Positions 62,551 through 64,000 of a DNA stretch of 64,000 bases are shown in pieces (within the stretch, counting starts at the first letter, position 1; every line of letters begins with the position of its first letter). Source of the DNA: Streptomyces morookaense (GTDB lineage: Bacteria; Actinomycetota; Actinomycetes; Streptomycetales; Streptomycetaceae); the NCBI RefSeq assembly GCF_013030945.1, contig NZ_JABBXF010000006.1, forward strand, positions 62,001-126,000, written 5' to 3'. The notes under the pieces were generated by a model. The model saw only the letters and a list, made by a program, of their open reading frames with translations. It did not search any database and was not told the origin of the DNA. A program made the translations under genes and the position numbers.

Positions 62551-62584
62551 AGGGCCCGCCCCCGACGAGGGGGCGGGCCCTTTT
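62551..62584 (+). terminator. Intrinsic terminator after trxA
   Basis: AGGGCCCGCCCCC (62551-62563) and GGGGGCGGGCCCT (62569-62581) make a perfect 13-bp stem with the loop GACGA, followed by TTTT at 62581-62584. Confidence 0.85.
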
Positions 62585-62599
62585 CGCAATCCCGGGGCG

Positions 62600-63217
62600 C
62601 TACAGCGGCCGGAGCGCAGGCTCTTTCTGTACGGCTCCCAGCAACCGGTCCAGCGCCAACTCGACATCCTCTTTCCAGGACATCGCCGTGCGGAGCTCCA
62701 GCCGCAGCCGGGGATACCGCGGATGGGGCCGCACCGTCTTGAATCCCACCGCCAGCAGGTGCTCGGCCGGCAGGACGCAGGCGGGTTCCTTCCACCGGGC
62801 GTCGCCGAAGGCCTCGATCGCCTTGAAGCCCCGCCGCAGCACGTCCTTCGCCACGGTCTGCACCATCACCCGGCCCAGCCCCTGCCCCTGGTGGCCGGGC
62901 GCCAGCCAGGCAGTCATCAACTGCACGGCGTCCGCGGCAACAGGACTGGTGGGGAAGGCCGTCGAGCGGGGGACATAGGCCGGGGGCGCATAGAGCACGA
63001 ACCCCACCGGAGCCTCGTCGACGTACACCACCCGGCCGCAGGAGCCCCACTCCAGCAGGACCGCCGACAGCCAGGCCTCCTTCTCCAGCTCCGGACGTCC
63101 GGCCCTCAGTGCGGCTTCACCACTGACGGGATCCAGCTCCCAGAAGACACAGGCGCGGCAGCGCTGGGGGAGGTCCGGGAGATTGTCCAACGTGAGCGGT
63201 ACGAGCCGGCGCCCCAT
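62600..63217 (-). CDS. GNAT-family acetyltransferase beside parB
   Basis: A 205-residue protein. It begins RRLVPLTLDNLPDLPQRCRA then CVFWELDP, a conserved actinobacterial opening with a Cys pair. The acetyl-CoA loop APGHQGQGLGRVMVQTVAKD is near 108-127. The substrate is unknown. The gene is conserved next to parAB in streptomycetes. Its first 112 bases overlap the end of a small ORF on the same strand. Confidence 0.85.
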   Translation of the reverse strand: MGRRLVPLTLDNLPDLPQRCRACVFWELDPVSGEAALRAGRPELEKEAWLSAVLLEWGSCGRVVYVDEAPVGFVLYAPPAYVPRSTAFPTSPVAADAVQLMTAWLAPGHQGQGLGRVMVQTVAKDVLRRGFKAIEAFGDARWKEPACVLPAEHLLAVGFKTVRPHPRYPRLRLELRTAMSWKEDVELALDRLLGAVQKEPALRPL

Positions 63218-63363
63218 GCAGTCAGTCCCTCACTTCCATCGCGTGCCCTGCCCCGGGCGGCGTTCAGCACACTGCGTTCCCTGAGGAGGCTGCCGACGAA
63301 TCCGCCGACTGCTCCCAGGCCCAAGCCCGTTGCCACCAGTCCGCTCCGGCTCACCGTTCGCAT
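63106..63363 (-). CDS. Possible small membrane-associated protein between parB and the GNAT gene
   Basis: An 85-codon frame starting at ATG 63363, which has GGAGGGGCGAGG before it. The first 45 residues (TVSRSGLVATGLGLGAVGGF, then VGSLLRERS) look like a short membrane or amphipathic segment. The last 37 codons overlap the GNAT start in another frame and look like shadow sequence. The start site and N-terminus are convincing, the whole gene less so. It may be a leader or a short real protein. Confidence 0.4.
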   Translation of the reverse strand: MRTVSRSGLVATGLGLGAVGGFVGSLLRERSVLNAARGRARDGSEGLTAWGAGSYRSRWTISRTSPSAAAPVSSGSWIPSVVKPH

Positions 63364-63483
63364 GGCCTCGCCCCTCCGTGAACTGTGTCCAACGTGGATG
63401 TGCGATACCCCAACGCATCGTATCCGCACGTCGATTGACCGGATAGCCGGAGAGGGCAAAGGGCGGGTTGTGTTCACACGGAG

Positions 63484-63497
63484 GTTCCACGTGAAAC
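63484..63497. promoter_or_regulatory. Degenerate parS site next to parB
   Basis: GTTCCACGTGAAAC differs from the parS consensus by one base in the left arm. It lies 32 bp after the parB stop. Streptomyces chromosomes carry such one-mismatch sites among their origin-proximal parS. Confidence 0.7.
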
Positions 63498-63528
63498 ACA
63501 ACCCGCCCCTGGCGGTAACGCAGCAGGA

Positions 63529-64000
63529 CTACGCCGCGCCCTCATCGTCGTCGTGCGCGAGCTTCTGTGCCAGCACCCGCCCCTCGCCCGGGGCCAGGGT
63601 GCTGAGGATCCGGTCCAGGTCGTCCATCGAGGCGAACTCGACGACGATCTTTCCCTTCTTCTGCCCGAGGTCGACCTTCACGCGGGTCTCGAAGCGGTCC
63701 GAGAGCCGCGAGGCCAGGTCGGTCAGCGCCGGGGAGACCCGCGCACCCGCCCGGGGACCCTTGGGCTTGGCCGAGGCGGGGCGTGAACCCATCAGGGTCA
63801 CGATCTCCTCCACGGCACGCACCGAGAGCCCCTCCGCCACGATGCGGTGGGCGAGGCGGTCCTGCTCCTCCGAGTCGTCGACCGAGAGCAGCGCCCGGGC
63901 ATGACCGGCGGACAGCACACCGGCGGCAACCCGCCGCTGCACTGCGGGGGAGAGCTTCAGCAGCCGCAGTGTGTTGGAGACCTGAGGACGCGAACGCCCG
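63529..64000 (-). CDS. parB: Chromosome-partitioning protein ParB (C-terminal part; 5' end beyond window)
   Basis: Only the last 156 codons are in the window. They contain the end of the ParB HTH ([18 protein letters not shown]), the following [13 protein letters not shown] segment, and the C-terminal dimerisation domain ([20 protein letters not shown], then [14 protein letters not shown]). ParB binds parS sites near oriC, slides as a CTPase clamp and with ParA segregates chromosomes during sporulation. The parS sites found here are its targets. Confidence 0.95.
   Translation of the reverse strand, partial: GRSRPQVSNTLRLLKLSPAVQRRVAAGVLSAGHARALLSVDDSEEQDRLAHRIVAEGLSVRAVEEIVTLMGSRPASAKPKGPRAGARVSPALTDLASRLSDRFETRVKVDLGQKKGKIVVEFASMDDLDRILSTLAPGEGRVLAQKLAHDDDEGAA

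Overview
The window is very GC-rich, has almost every reading frame open, uses GTG and TTG starts freely, and carries several actinobacterial marker genes: ssgA, femX, sigM, a mycothiol-type ino1, and ParB with its 14-bp parS palindrome. The gene order from a cyd/hisC block through thiC, ssgA, dnaB, rpsF-ssb-rpsR-rplI, femX, ino1, cca, murJ, sigM and trxBA to parB is that of the core Streptomyces chromosome on one side of oriC (S. coelicolor SCO3948 down to SCO3887). I conclude this is a Streptomyces chromosome a few tens of kb from the origin. The species cannot be told from the sequence alone.

Layout. 0-9.2 kb: a DevS/DosT-like GAF histidine kinase (cut by the left edge), the cytochrome bd operon cydA-cydB-cydCD under a Rex operator, and hisC. 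9.5-16.6 kb: a LacI-type regulator, a metallophosphoesterase, a membrane protein, and then an accessory block. That block holds a TTA-containing Fe(II)/2-oxoglutarate oxygenase, a TSUP permease and a convergent PLP dehydratase, next to a lower-GC intergenic region. 16.6-31.9 kb: thiC with a TPP riboswitch, a YibE/F protein, an NfeD-like protein with a flotillin, ssgA (without its usual neighbour ssgR), several small membrane or cupin proteins, LysR and Nudix genes, a PNPOx-flavohaemoglobin pair, an MFS-HAD pair with a divergent MarR regulator, a GNAT enzyme and a TetR regulator. 32-40 kb: a class V aminotransferase, a serine hydrolase, dnaB with DnaA boxes upstream, a MATE exporter and the rpsF-ssb-rpsR-rplI operon. 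40-50.6 kb: femX with an alanine-racemase-like gene, a GT87-type membrane glycosyltransferase, a class A PBP, a PadR regulator with a clear operator, ino1 and an MFS gene. 50.7-64 kb: a proline-rich membrane protein, cca, then DUF6049-murJ-pseudokinase-sigM-anti-sigma, the SigR-driven trxB-trxA, and parB (cut by the right edge).

How the genes fit together. The right half is cell-envelope and chromosome-maintenance machinery: peptidoglycan flipping (MurJ), polymerisation (PBP), bridge formation (FemX), replication (DnaB, SSB) and segregation (ParB). Five perfect parS sites and one degenerate site lie between 51.3 and 63.5 kb. Two perfect sites are centred in long perfect palindromes between convergent genes, and two lie inside the anti-sigma coding sequence, where each is translated as VSRET. 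Redox control recurs: Rex over cyd, a haem-type GAF kinase beside cyd, flavohaemoglobin, and SigR over trxBA.

The least ordinary parts are the oxygenase/permease/dehydratase block at 13.7-16.5 kb, the dyad-rich region upstream of ssgA, the DnaA-box group upstream of dnaB, and the stand-alone MurJ-partner pseudokinase. I saw no tRNA, rRNA, CRISPR array, insertion sequence or prophage.
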